Shown here one piece after another: positions 7,961 through 16,513 of a stretch of 64,000 nucleotides of DNA. Numbering within the stretch: position 1 is the stretch's first letter; each line of letters opens with the position of its first letter. The notes under the pieces are model-generated. The model made no database searches and was not told where the DNA came from. It worked only from the letters and a program-made list of their open reading frames with translations. Source of the stretch: Isosphaeraceae bacterium (GTDB lineage: Bacteria; Planctomycetota; Planctomycetia; Isosphaerales; Isosphaeraceae); the NCBI GenBank assembly GCA_025356475.1, contig JANXSX010000150.1, positions 62,001-126,000 on the forward strand, given 5' to 3'. The position numbers were made by a program, and so were the translations under genes.

Positions 7961-8323
7961 GAGAGTCCCTCGTCAACGGTGAATTCTAGTGAACGGATTG
8001 TTGCCTTCCCGAAACAAGCTCCCAGCCTCACTGAGTTTACGACATGAGGAAACCCAATGATATGAAACCCGTTGGCAAGCAACATAACCCTTAAAGGGTA
8101 GTATAAACGCGCGGCCAGAGTTGAGGGCCCAGGTTTGTCAACTTCGTGTCGCAGCGCATTTGCATGGGGTAATGTGCATGGTGTCGACTTGTCAGAACGT
8201 CAATTGGTCCCTACAATAAGCGTGTCTAATGATGGAACCCCTGCTTGTGCGCGCCCACCTTTGCGTTTCGTACGACGAAGCGACCGCTCACCGCCTCCCC
8301 ACCTCCTCGGCGGAATTCTCCCG
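7961..8323. other. divergent intergenic region crtE / typA
   Basis: About 360 bases separate the crt operon from typA, transcribed away from each other. No gene is seen; an open frame upstream of typA has no ribosome site or family similarity. Promoters for both directions must lie here. The only clear local symmetry is the palindrome at 8087-8099. Confidence 0.5.
8087..8099. promoter_or_regulatory. 13-bp palindrome in the crt/typA divergent region
   Basis: ACCCTT, one A, then AAGGGT form a perfect palindrome roughly 130 bases upstream of crtE, next to an AT-rich TAGTATAAAC stretch that reads TATACT on the crt strand. It could be an operator or part of a promoter. This is position-based inference only. 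Confidence 0.25.
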
Positions 8324-10153
8324 ATGACTCGACGCAACGACATCCGTAACGTGGCCATTATCGCCCACGTCGATCATGGCAAGACTACCTTGGTCGATGT
8401 CCTCTTGCGCCAGTCCGGCCAGTTCCGGGCGAGCCAACTTGTGGGCGACTGTATTCTCGACTCGAATGATCAGGAACGCGAGCGTGGGATCACCATTCTC
8501 GCCAAAAATATTGCAATTAATTACGGCAGCACCAAGGTCAATGTCATCGATACTCCGGGCCACGCCGACTTCGGTGGCGAGGTCGAACGGACCTTGCAGA
8601 TGGCTGACGGTTGCCTTGTCCTGGTCGACTCGTTCGAAGGCCCGATGCCGCAGACCAAGTTTGTGCTCCGTAAGGCGTTCGCGAACAAGCTCCGCCCGAT
8701 CGTCGTGATCAACAAGATCGATCGACCGGACGCTCGTCCCGAAGAGGTTCTCAACGAGGTTTTTGACACCTTTATCGAACTTGGTGCCAGCGAAGAGCAG
8801 GCCGACTTCCCCTACATTTTCGCATCCGGTCGCGCTGGATTCGCGTCACACGACCCGCACGCCACCTCGGGTGATATGCGTCCGCTCCTGGACCTGATCC
8901 TTGAGAAGGTACCTGGCCCGGAGGTTGATGTCGATGGTGCGTTTCAGATGCTCTGCACCACCCTCGACTTCTCCGAATATGTAGGCCGGATCGGGATTGG
9001 TCGAATCACCGCCGGGCGTGTCAAACGCGGCCAGCGGGCGATGCTGATGGGTGCGAATGACGTACGCACCACCGGGACGATCGATACGGTCATGGTTTTC
9101 GATAAGCTTGGTCGGGTCGAAGTTGAGTCGGCTGAGGCGGGTGATATCGTCGCCCTGGTCGGGTTCGGCGATGTCGGAATTGGCGACACGATCACCGATG
9201 TCGAGGGTGGGATCGCCCTGCCTCGTATCGAGGTCGGTGAACCTACCTTGAGCATGTTCTTCACCGTGAATACATCCCCACTCGTGGGCGAAGGCGACTT
9301 CCTGACCTCGCGCCACTTGAAGGACAGGCTCGACCGCGAGCTGCGATCGAACGTCGCTCTTCGTGTCGAAGCGACCGATGAACGGGACTCCTTCAAGGTT
9401 TCCGGGCGAGGCCTGCTCCACCTCTCGGTTCTCATTGAGTCGATGCGTCGTGAAGGCTATGAACTCGCAGTTGGCAAGCCGGAGGTCATCGTCAAGGAAT
9501 TTGACGGCGTCAAGTATGAGCCCTACGAATACCTTGTTGTTGACGTTCCGCATGGTCAGATGGGACCAGTGATGGAGTTGGTCGGCGCTCGCCGTGGTGA
9601 GCTTTCGAAGATGGATGTCAAGGGGGCCTATGCCCACCTTGAATTCCAGATTCCCGCCCGAGGCTTGCTTGGGTTGAGAAATCGCCTCATGAGCGCCACG
9701 CAGGGCGAGGCGATCATGCACCACACCTTCCACGACTATCAGCCCCTCAAAGGCGACATTCCCCGCAGACCTAACGGCGTCATGGTGAGCATGGTCGACG
9801 GTCAAGGCGTAGCCTTTGCGATGGACAGCCTTCAAGAGCGCGGCACAATGTTCATCTCCCCTGGCGATGACGTTTACGCAGGCATGATCGTCGCGGAGAA
9901 CTCGCGTGGCGACGATATGACGGTCAATCCTTGCAAGGAGAAGAAGCTCACCAACATGAGAGCTTCTGGCTCCGATAAGAACGTCCTCCTCAAGCCCCCT
10001 CGCCAGTTGACCCTGGAAATTGCTCTCGAGTACATCGAGACCGACGAACTCGTTGAGATCACCCCCTCGAAGATTCGGCTTCGGAAGAAAGAGCTTACCG
10101 AAGAGGGTCGCAAGCGAGCGGCCCGAGGAAGTACCCGTAAAGTCGGGGTCTAA
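8324..10153 (+). CDS. typA: translational GTPase TypA/BipA
   Basis: The 609-residue protein is a ribosome-associated GTPase of the EF-G group. It has the G1 motif AHVDHGKTTL near residue 15, ERGITILAKN (G2), DTPGHADFGGEVER (G3) and NKIDRPDARPEEV (G4), then the BipA C-terminal domain. TypA acts in 50S ribosomal subunit assembly and stress adaptation. The ATG at 8324 gives the normal family length; the frame stays open upstream to 8135 but that part is not BipA-like. A strong intrinsic terminator follows 15 bases after the stop, so it is a single-gene transcript. Confidence 0.97.
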   Translation: MTRRNDIRNVAIIAHVDHGKTTLVDVLLRQSGQFRASQLVGDCILDSNDQERERGITILAKNIAINYGSTKVNVIDTPGHADFGGEVERTLQMADGCLVLVDSFEGPMPQTKFVLRKAFANKLRPIVVINKIDRPDARPEEVLNEVFDTFIELGASEEQADFPYIFASGRAGFASHDPHATSGDMRPLLDLILEKVPGPEVDVDGAFQMLCTTLDFSEYVGRIGIGRITAGRVKRGQRAMLMGANDVRTTGTIDTVMVFDKLGRVEVESAEAGDIVALVGFGDVGIGDTITDVEGGIALPRIEVGEPTLSMFFTVNTSPLVGEGDFLTSRHLKDRLDRELRSNVALRVEATDERDSFKVSGRGLLHLSVLIESMRREGYELAVGKPEVIVKEFDGVKYEPYEYLVVDVPHGQMGPVMELVGARRGELSKMDVKGAYAHLEFQIPARGLLGLRNRLMSATQGEAIMHHTFHDYQPLKGDIPRRPNGVMVSMVDGQGVAFAMDSLQERGTMFISPGDDVYAGMIVAENSRGDDMTVNPCKEKKLTNMRASGSDKNVLLKPPRQLTLEIALEYIETDELVEITPSKIRLRKKELTEEGRKRAARGSTRKVGV

Positions 10154-10167
10154 GCACAGTGAGAAAC

Positions 10168-10192
10168 ACGGAGCCGAAAGGCTCCGTTTTTC
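10168..10192 (+). terminator. intrinsic terminator after typA
   Basis: ACGGAGCC at 10168-10175 pairs with GGCTCCGT at 10180-10187 around a GAAA tetraloop, followed by a T-run. It is a textbook Rho-independent terminator, 15 bases after the typA stop. Confidence 0.9.
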
Positions 10193-10368
10193 ATTTCGAA
10201 CGTAGTCGCCTGATTCGTTCGCAACGCATGGCGATGTGGGTGAACTTTTTGATCTGCGGCGGCGAGCTCGTTGCATTCGGACTTTCGTGGAGGGATCTTC
10301 TCGCCGTTCGACTGTCCAATGGACTAAAGTATTCCTGAGGCGATTTGAACCCTTAGGAGATCACGCTG

Positions 10369-10584
10369 ATGGCCCACGAAACTGTCTCGAACGACACCAA
10401 GACCTGGCCCGACCTGGCAATCGGCCTCTACGGTGCCCTAACCGGTCGAGGTGCTGAGATTATCTATGAGTTCGAGAACTTTGAACTTCTTGTTCCGAGC
10501 AGTGCGTCGGCCGACGCGACCCATGCAAAGTGGAAAATGAACGGGGTGCTGAAGATCCGGACTCGCGACCATGGCCAAGGCTAA
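10369..10584 (+). CDS. hypothetical small protein (71 aa)
   Basis: A short soluble protein starting MAHETVSND with a good ribosome site (TAGGAGA, about 8 bases before the ATG). It contains RGAEIIYEFENFELLVP and KMNGVLKIRTRDHG, a pattern of alternating hydrophobic residues suggesting a small beta-rich fold. I recognise no family. It overlaps the next gene by 14 bases, and that gene overlaps the SDR gene by 4, so the three are translated as a unit. A role linked to the SDR protein is inference from this coupling. Confidence 0.6.
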   Translation: MAHETVSNDTKTWPDLAIGLYGALTGRGAEIIYEFENFELLVPSSASADATHAKWKMNGVLKIRTRDHGQG

Positions 10585-10945
10585 TCCGTCCCCTACAGGG
10601 CTCGACTTAACCGGGCAGATCTCGCTTCTGGTCGATGACGTCCCGTGTGTCATCGACTGCCGCGGCGACAAGGTGGTTCTGGTCGTTGCCGATATGAAGA
10701 CGGCACTCGACCTGCGCCGAAAGTTGTCTTCGAGCATTGCTCGTCTTCCTCAAGTTGTAACTTGGCTGCAAGTCGCCTCGTTGACGCTTGAAGTGGAAGT
10801 GGCAGGGAGATGCCTGGGTCAGCTTGGCTCTGAGATTCGACCGAATTGGGTCGCGAAGGTGCTGGGACTCAGCCCGTTTCATATTCCGGCTAAGGCACTT
10901 TCAGCGGCATTGACCAAAAATTTCTGGCGGGGAAGATCGTCGTGA
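10571..10945 (+). CDS. hypothetical protein (124 aa)
   Basis: The product has an N-terminal segment of hydrophobic strands (ISLLVDDVPCVIDCRGDKVVLVVAD), a helix (ALDLRRKLSSS) and then a strand-rich part (VASLTLEVEVAGRCLGQLG), ending in a basic tail. No transmembrane helix or signal peptide is evident. I do not recognise the family. It starts inside the end of the 71-residue gene and its stop overlaps the GTG start of the SDR gene in GTGA. This dense packing indicates a functional set of three proteins. Confidence 0.6.
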   Translation: MAKANPSPTGLDLTGQISLLVDDVPCVIDCRGDKVVLVVADMKTALDLRRKLSSSIARLPQVVTWLQVASLTLEVEVAGRCLGQLGSEIRPNWVAKVLGLSPFHIPAKALSAALTKNFWRGRSS

Positions 10946-12453
10946 TAACAGATCAACCGATACTCGTCACAGGGGCGACCGGCTACATTGGTGGCCGGTT
11001 GGTTCCTCAGTTGTTGGCTAAGGGTTACCGGGTTCGATGTCTGGTGCGAGACCCGAAACGTCTCAAGGGTCGTGGATGGGAGGCCCAGGTTGAGGTCGTC
11101 GCAGGTGATGTCCTCGATCCAATCTCGTTAAAATCTGCGATGCTCGGCTGCCATTCTGCCTTCTACTTAGTCCACTCGATGGGGGGTGGTGAGGGCTCGT
11201 TCGAAGATCGTGACAATCAAGCGGCTGCGAATTTCGCCGAATCCTGTGCAAATGCAGGTGTGACTCGAATCATCTACCTTGGTGGTCTCGGCAGACGTTC
11301 AGAGAAGTTGTCAAAGCATTTGACAAGTCGCCACGAAGTTGGTGATGTGCTCCGGAAAGGTTCAGTTCCGGTCACAGAACTTCGCGCGGCGATGATTATT
11401 GGGTCGGGGAGTGCATCGTTCGAGATGATTCGTTCCTTGGTGCATCGGCTGCCGGTGATGATCTGCCCTCGGTGGGTTTCGAACCGAACGCAACCGATTG
11501 CGATTCGAAATGTTCTGGCGTACCTGATCGGCTGTCTAGAAAATAATAAGACTTCAGGTCATGTTTATGATATCGGTGGTCCTGACGTTCTCACCTATAA
11601 AGATATGATGATACGGTTTGCGGCGATTCTCGGTCGCAAACGTTGGATTATTGTGGTACCAGTTCTCACCCCCCGGCTCTCGGCATATTGGGTGAACATG
11701 GTGACGCCTGTTCCTGCGTCGATCGCGTTCCCGCTCATTGAAGGACTTAAGTCCGAGACGATTTGCGAAGATGATTCAATCAAAGAAATCGTCCATGTTG
11801 AACTGGTAGGGTTTGAACAGGCGGTGAAATACGCGTTAGAGAAGATCCGTCTCCACGACGTCGAAACTCGCTGGACGAACGCGATTCCTGCACACATGCC
11901 GCTCAGATCCGCGAAGTTTGAGCCCGACGAATTTCCCGTGAAGGATTGCCAGCGTGTCGCGTGCTCGGCCAGTACGGAAACGCTCTTCCAGCGTGTTCAG
12001 CAAGTCGGAGGCGATGTTGGCTGGTATTACGCCGACTGGCTCTGGGTGATCCGCGGCTTGATGGATCGCGCGATCGGCGGAGTCGGTTTGAGGCGAGGTC
12101 GACGCGACCCTGAGCGGATCTTCGTCGGCGACGCCCTCGATTTCTGGCGAGTGGAAGACTTCGTGCCAGGCCGCCGATTGCTTCTTCATGCCGAGATGCG
12201 AGTTCCTGGCGATGCGTGGCTCGAATTTGTCGTCGAGCCCCGAGTCGCCGCTCCTGGTTCCATTCTTCTTCAGACCGCGTATTTCAAACCGATGCGATTC
12301 TGGGGCCTGCTTTATTGGTACGCCTGTTACCCGCTCCACTGGTTTGTGTTCAATGGTATGGCCAACGGCATCGTCAATGCTGCAAAATTGACGATTGAGG
12401 CGAAGCCGCTTTTGAATGAACCAGAGGTTCAAGCGGACGTCATTCTTCACTGA
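10942..12453 (+). CDS. SDR-type NAD(P)-binding protein with DUF2867 C-terminal domain
   Basis: The N-terminal half (residues 1 to about 300) is an atypical short-chain dehydrogenase: the nucleotide-binding GATGYIGGRL motif, LVRDPKRL, then a DVLDPISL segment, and an NmrA/complex-I-subunit-like layout without a clear YxxxK catalytic pair. The C-terminal half (about 330-503) matches the DUF2867 layout, with GWYYADWLWVIRG and DALDFWRVEDF. Such fusions are widespread and largely uncharacterised. Length is 503 residues. It starts with GTG overlapping the upstream stop. Substrate unknown. Confidence 0.85.
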   Translation: MITDQPILVTGATGYIGGRLVPQLLAKGYRVRCLVRDPKRLKGRGWEAQVEVVAGDVLDPISLKSAMLGCHSAFYLVHSMGGGEGSFEDRDNQAAANFAESCANAGVTRIIYLGGLGRRSEKLSKHLTSRHEVGDVLRKGSVPVTELRAAMIIGSGSASFEMIRSLVHRLPVMICPRWVSNRTQPIAIRNVLAYLIGCLENNKTSGHVYDIGGPDVLTYKDMMIRFAAILGRKRWIIVVPVLTPRLSAYWVNMVTPVPASIAFPLIEGLKSETICEDDSIKEIVHVELVGFEQAVKYALEKIRLHDVETRWTNAIPAHMPLRSAKFEPDEFPVKDCQRVACSASTETLFQRVQQVGGDVGWYYADWLWVIRGLMDRAIGGVGLRRGRRDPERIFVGDALDFWRVEDFVPGRRLLLHAEMRVPGDAWLEFVVEPRVAAPGSILLQTAYFKPMRFWGLLYWYACYPLHWFVFNGMANGIVNAAKLTIEAKPLLNEPEVQADVILH

Positions 12454-12565
12454 ACGGCACGATGAATTGATCGTCGCCACATTCCGTTTTCCTGGCGGAC
12501 GAGCCACTGGCAGTAACGCAGCAAATAGGCGAACCCACGGATCGGGTTCCGCACAACGTGTCGTC

Positions 12566-12612
12566 AGAATCTCAAGAACACGGGACAAGTCGTCCCGTGT
12601 CCTTGAGATTCT
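12566..12612. terminator. long hairpin (21-bp stem) between convergent genes
   Basis: The arms at 12566-12586 and 12592-12612 pair over 21 positions with one mismatch around the loop AAGTC. The hairpin sits between the SDR gene and the convergent lipoprotein gene, so it probably ends transcription from both sides. There is no T-run, so a Rho-independent mechanism is not certain. Confidence 0.5.
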
Positions 12613-12625
12613 TGAGATCATGGTC

Positions 12626-12805
12626 TTATTTCCTTGCACCACTGGGGCTGGGTGCCGCAGTTGCGGGACCGACCTCAGCTTTGCCTGTTTCGACGGTTGG
12701 CGCGGGTGTTACCGGGGCCGGTGTCCCTTCACCGCAGCCGAGGAGCGACATAGGAGCAATCACCAAGATTAGGCCGACGGCCGCACGAAATCGTTGCTTT
12801 CTCAT
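12626..12805 (-). CDS. small lipoprotein downstream of DUF1559 gene
   Basis: The 59-residue product (from ATG at 12805) has a basic start MRKQRFR, a hydrophobic stretch and the lipobox LLGC, then a Pro/Thr/Ala-rich short tail. It is therefore most likely a lipid-anchored surface peptide. Small lipoproteins of this sort commonly follow DUF1559 genes in planctomycetes and the two are probably co-transcribed. Function unknown. Confidence 0.7.
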   Translation of the reverse strand: MRKQRFRAAVGLILVIAPMSLLGCGEGTPAPVTPAPTVETGKAEVGPATAAPSPSGARK

Positions 12806-13012
12806 CGTTGATATCATCCGCAGGGTCAGAACTCGTATGATCCAGAAGTGTGGGGATGGTTCACCCCAGCGATCACTTCACAAATGAACCAACTGAAGAG
12901 CCGCTTGTCATACGCTCAAAATAAGGAATAACCTCCCCATCTTGATCAGAGAGACAGTCCCAGGTCTAGAGGGGGGAAGTTATCTCGAATCCTTTGACAG
13001 GCCGTTTCCGTC

Positions 13013-13999
13013 TTAGTAGCTGTCAGAACTAACCACCTCGCCTCCGCCTGGACTGCTAAGACTTCGCCAGACTGCAAGATTGATCGTGTCCTTGAAAAAC
13101 TTGACGCTGCCGTCCGCCAGCAAGGCATTCACACCACCTGGGTGCCGGCTTCGCGCAGCGTTAAACGTGGGATACCCGCCCGTACAAGGGGGGGTTCGTG
13201 AATCACCAACGCTGCACCAAGGCTGGCCTTTTGCATTTCCACCCATGACATCACTGATCTTTGAATTGGGGGGTGTGTAGGCCATGAACATGGTGCAGTT
13301 TCGGTCATCATTGAAGACGTCGCCCCGATGGTCGTACATCCCCCCTGCGGAGTTCGGACCCATGATGACCTCGGCGACCAGGAGCGTATTACTTGTGCCA
13401 TCAATGAACTCGCTTAGGATCGAAGCCACATTCCCTTTGAAAGGGGCTCCCGCGAACAGGACTGATCCGGCAAGCCCAGTCATCGGGTTGACACTCTCGA
13501 TTCCTTGGCCAGTTTCCGCCTGAAAGAAGTGCGTATTCCCCCAGTTTACGCCGAAGTTCCCCTTGCCGCGAGGATAGGGGGTATCGGGTTCCTGGATCGT
13601 CGGAAAGTCACTGGGGCATTGGAACATCTTGATCGGAGTGCGAATCACCGTCGTGTTTGGGGACTCGTAAAACTGGCGGCTGAAGTTGATGGCGTTGAAC
13701 AGGTTGCCCTGTTCGAGAAACGGCAGAACGCTGAAGGCCCAGGTACGTCGCTGTCCGGGTTGGTTGGGATAGCTATATCCCGATCCCATTCGACCGATTG
13801 GGAATGAGCCCAATGCGTCGTGATAGTTGTGCATGCCAAGCCCCAACTGCTTGAAGTTGTTCACGCATTGGGTGCGACGGGCAGCCTCACGGGCAGCCTG
13901 GACCGCAGGCAACAACAGGGCGATCAAGACCGCAATGATTGCGATCACGACCAGTAACTCGATCAGTGTGAAACCACGCTTCTTCCGGAACCGGTTCAT
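13013..13999 (-). CDS. DUF1559 protein with type IV pilin-like N-terminus
   Basis: This full-length (328 aa) DUF1559 protein starts with a short basic leader, then [17 protein letters not shown], the prepilin-peptidase cleavage and transmembrane segment, followed by AAREAARRTQCVNNFKQLG and the C-terminal RHPGGVNALLADGSVKFF signature. These proteins are highly multiplied in planctomycetes and are thought to be secreted or assembled like pseudopilins; their role is not established. The ATG at 13999 is preferred to 14005 because GAGG lies 7 bases before it. It is followed by a small lipoprotein gene. Two other DUF1559 genes (20058, 58757) occur in this window, one of them truncated. Confidence 0.92.
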   Translation of the reverse strand: MNRFRKKRGFTLIELLVVIAIIAVLIALLLPAVQAAREAARRTQCVNNFKQLGLGMHNYHDALGSFPIGRMGSGYSYPNQPGQRRTWAFSVLPFLEQGNLFNAINFSRQFYESPNTTVIRTPIKMFQCPSDFPTIQEPDTPYPRGKGNFGVNWGNTHFFQAETGQGIESVNPMTGLAGSVLFAGAPFKGNVASILSEFIDGTSNTLLVAEVIMGPNSAGGMYDHRGDVFNDDRNCTMFMAYTPPNSKISDVMGGNAKGQPWCSVGDSRTPPCTGGYPTFNAARSRHPGGVNALLADGSVKFFKDTINLAVWRSLSSPGGGEVVSSDSY

Positions 14000-14514
14000 G
14001 TTCATGCCTCGTTCGGGGAGGAAAAGATGAGGGAACGACGCAATCTTGTCACCAACGGGTCATGCCCCCATCATCGCGCAAGAGGACGCGCCATGAGTCC
14101 ACAACGAGGTCCAAGACATGTTGTGGCTACCCAGGCCCAGATCAAACTGGTGAGCGTCTAGGATCGATAATGACATCATGCACGACAGACGAAGTGATCC
14201 GACCGATCAAGCGACCAGACTTATATTGAACTTACACGCAGAGGTAGACAGAGTGCAAGTTGGTTCTCGATTCAGCCACAGGTTTTCCTCAGCCTCGAGA
14301 AATCGCCCTCCCATTGGTTTTTCGAGAGATTTGGAGAACCTGGGTTCGGCCAGCAGTGTTGGCTTGCGGGGGCCCATCCAGCCTCATAGGGTGGTATGGC
14401 TGGCCACTTCTTCTGAGTTCGACGGTCGGTAACCGGTTCTCCCCTGGGTTATGATTCGTCGACTCAAGATTTGTAGGCTTGTAGTGTCCACTCAATACAT
14501 TAACTAAGGCCACG
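14000..14514. other. intergenic region, no gene seen
   Basis: About 515 bases between the divergent DUF1559 gene and the metal ATPase gene. The frames open here (for example on the plus strand from 14178) have no ribosome site or recognisable product. It presumably holds two divergent promoters. No repeats of note. Confidence 0.5.
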
Positions 14515-16404
14515 ATGAATCGACCTGTCACGCCGACCACATCTTTGTTCTCGCGCGAACTGGTCATTGCCGCAATCAGTCTCGGGGCTATCGTGTCCTC
14601 CCTCGTCTTGCGATTCGCATTCGCTGTTGAGGGCACAATGTTGGGGTTCACGTGGCCGACGATCCCATTGCTGATCGCGTTGGTGGTTGGTGGCATCCCG
14701 CTTGTGATCGGGCTTGTGCTCCGCCTGGTTCGACTTGACTTCAGTTCGGACCTACTCGCGGGTATCTCGATCGTCACGGCTGTTCTGTTGGGCGAGTACC
14801 TTGCCGGCACTCTCGTGGTCCTCATGCTTTCTGGCGGACAGGCTTTGGAAGCCTACGCGGTGCGCCGGGCATCGTCGGCATTATCCGCCCTGGCCCGACG
14901 AATGCCTTCGCAAGCTCATCGTAGACGGGATGGAACGGTCAGCGATATCCGCATTGATGAGATTGCGGTTGGCGACCTACTGGTCGTTTATCCACACGAG
15001 ACCTGCCCGGTTGATGCGACTGTGATCGAAGGGCACAGCACGATGGACGAGTCGTACCTGACCGGCGAGCCTTACCAATTATCCAAAGCGGTCGGCTCAT
15101 CCGTGATGTCGGGAGCAATTAACGGCGACGGTGCATTGACGATCCAAGCCGAGAAGTCCGCAGTCGATTCTCGATACTCGAAGATCATGCAGGTCATGCG
15201 TGAGTCGGAACAACGCCGACCCGAGTTGAGGCGTCTTGGAGACCAAATCGGTGCTGTTTATACGCCGCTTGCCGTGGCGATCGCCTTGGTCGCCTGGTTC
15301 GCCAGTAGCGATCCCTTGCGCTTTCTGGCCGTACTGGTTGTTGCCACTCCATGCCCATTACTCATCGGCATACCTGTAGCGATCATTGGTTCGGTCTCGT
15401 TGGCGGCTCGACGCAGCATCATCATCAAAGATCCGGCAGTTTTGGAAAAGATCGCCACGTGTCGGACGGCAATTTTTGATAAGACCGGCACATTGACTTA
15501 CGGACAGCCAAAATTGACCGAGGTGCTTCCCGCCGAGGGGTTTACCAAAGATGAAGTCCTCATAGCGGTCGCGACTTTGGAGAAATACTCACGTCATCCT
15601 CTGTCGGAGGCGACGGTCAAGGCAGCTCAGCACGCAGGACTGACGCTAGCCAAAGCAACCGAAGTGAGCGAGCGACCGGGCGAGGGGCTCCGCGGCGAGA
15701 TCGACGGTCGAGAGGTTCAAGTCACGAGCAGGAAGAAACTCGTAAGCCAGTCGCAAGCTTCCGCCGCGTTGCTTCCACCCCTTGCGGGCGGGTTGGAGTG
15801 CGTGGCATTGCTCGACGGTCGGTACGCAGCAACGTTTCGGTATCACGACGAGCCTCGCGCGGAAGGGAAAGCCTTCATCCGCCACCTGAAACCGCTTCAC
15901 GGTTTCGAGCGAGTCCTGCTAGTCTCTGGTGACCGAGAGTCAGAAGTTCGTTACCTGGCCGAGAAGGTCGGGATCACCGAGATCTTTGCCAGTCAGAGTC
16001 CGGAACAGAAGGTAACGCTCGTTCGCGAGGAGACCAAGAAGGCCGAGACCGTGTTCATGGGCGATGGAATCAACGACGCCCCCGCGCTCGCCGCCGCGAC
16101 CGTCGGTATCGCCTTTGGCCAGGGCAGCGATGTCACCGCCGAAGCGGCCGGGGCAGTTATCCTCAAAAGCTCACTCGAGCGTGTCGACGAACTCTTACAT
16201 ATCGGTCGACGGATGCGAACGATCGCATTGCAAACCGCCATCGGTGGCATGACTCTGAGTATGGTCGGAATGCTCTTCGCCGCAGCAGGCTTCCTGCCAC
16301 CAGTCGCGGGAGCCGTCGCCCAGGAAGTCATCGACGTTCTCGCCGTACTCAACGCCCTTCGAGCTTCCCTCGCCCCTCGGGTCCTGACCGATTATCAGGC
16401 ATGA
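14515..16404 (+). CDS. P1B-type heavy-metal ATPase with TPCP motif
   Basis: The 629-residue protein is a metal-translocating P-type ATPase. It has TGEPY in the actuator domain, the phosphorylation loop DKTGTLT at about residue 322, HP in the nucleotide domain (RHPLSEA) and [10 protein letters not shown] near residue 516. The membrane metal-site motif is T278-P-C-P281, not the CPC of copper or CPC/CPX of Zn pumps. TPCP is reported for the P1B-5 group, which has been linked to nickel and iron. There is no N-terminal metal-binding domain and no C-terminal hemerythrin domain. The ion is therefore uncertain. ATG at 14515 has AAGG upstream. It is a single gene. Confidence 0.9.
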   Translation: MNRPVTPTTSLFSRELVIAAISLGAIVSSLVLRFAFAVEGTMLGFTWPTIPLLIALVVGGIPLVIGLVLRLVRLDFSSDLLAGISIVTAVLLGEYLAGTLVVLMLSGGQALEAYAVRRASSALSALARRMPSQAHRRRDGTVSDIRIDEIAVGDLLVVYPHETCPVDATVIEGHSTMDESYLTGEPYQLSKAVGSSVMSGAINGDGALTIQAEKSAVDSRYSKIMQVMRESEQRRPELRRLGDQIGAVYTPLAVAIALVAWFASSDPLRFLAVLVVATPCPLLIGIPVAIIGSVSLAARRSIIIKDPAVLEKIATCRTAIFDKTGTLTYGQPKLTEVLPAEGFTKDEVLIAVATLEKYSRHPLSEATVKAAQHAGLTLAKATEVSERPGEGLRGEIDGREVQVTSRKKLVSQSQASAALLPPLAGGLECVALLDGRYAATFRYHDEPRAEGKAFIRHLKPLHGFERVLLVSGDRESEVRYLAEKVGITEIFASQSPEQKVTLVREETKKAETVFMGDGINDAPALAAATVGIAFGQGSDVTAEAAGAVILKSSLERVDELLHIGRRMRTIALQTAIGGMTLSMVGMLFAAAGFLPPVAGAVAQEVIDVLAVLNALRASLAPRVLTDYQA

Positions 16405-16513
16405 CCTGGCTCCGATCACGATTCCATCCCGGCGGGCGTCTCTGTACAAGTGTCCCCGGAGAGACGATGATAACGTTTATGTCGAGTTGGTGGGGCAATC
16501 GGGGTGCATTGGC

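Noticed and set aside
8846-10276. 476-residue open frame on the minus strand across typA
   Set aside because: It lies antisense to a strongly conserved GTPase gene and its protein has no recognisable family; long antisense frames are common in DNA of this composition.
12566-12612. 21-bp hairpin as a MITE or tRNA
   Set aside because: Single copy in the window with no flanking duplication, and no cloverleaf or conserved tRNA bases.
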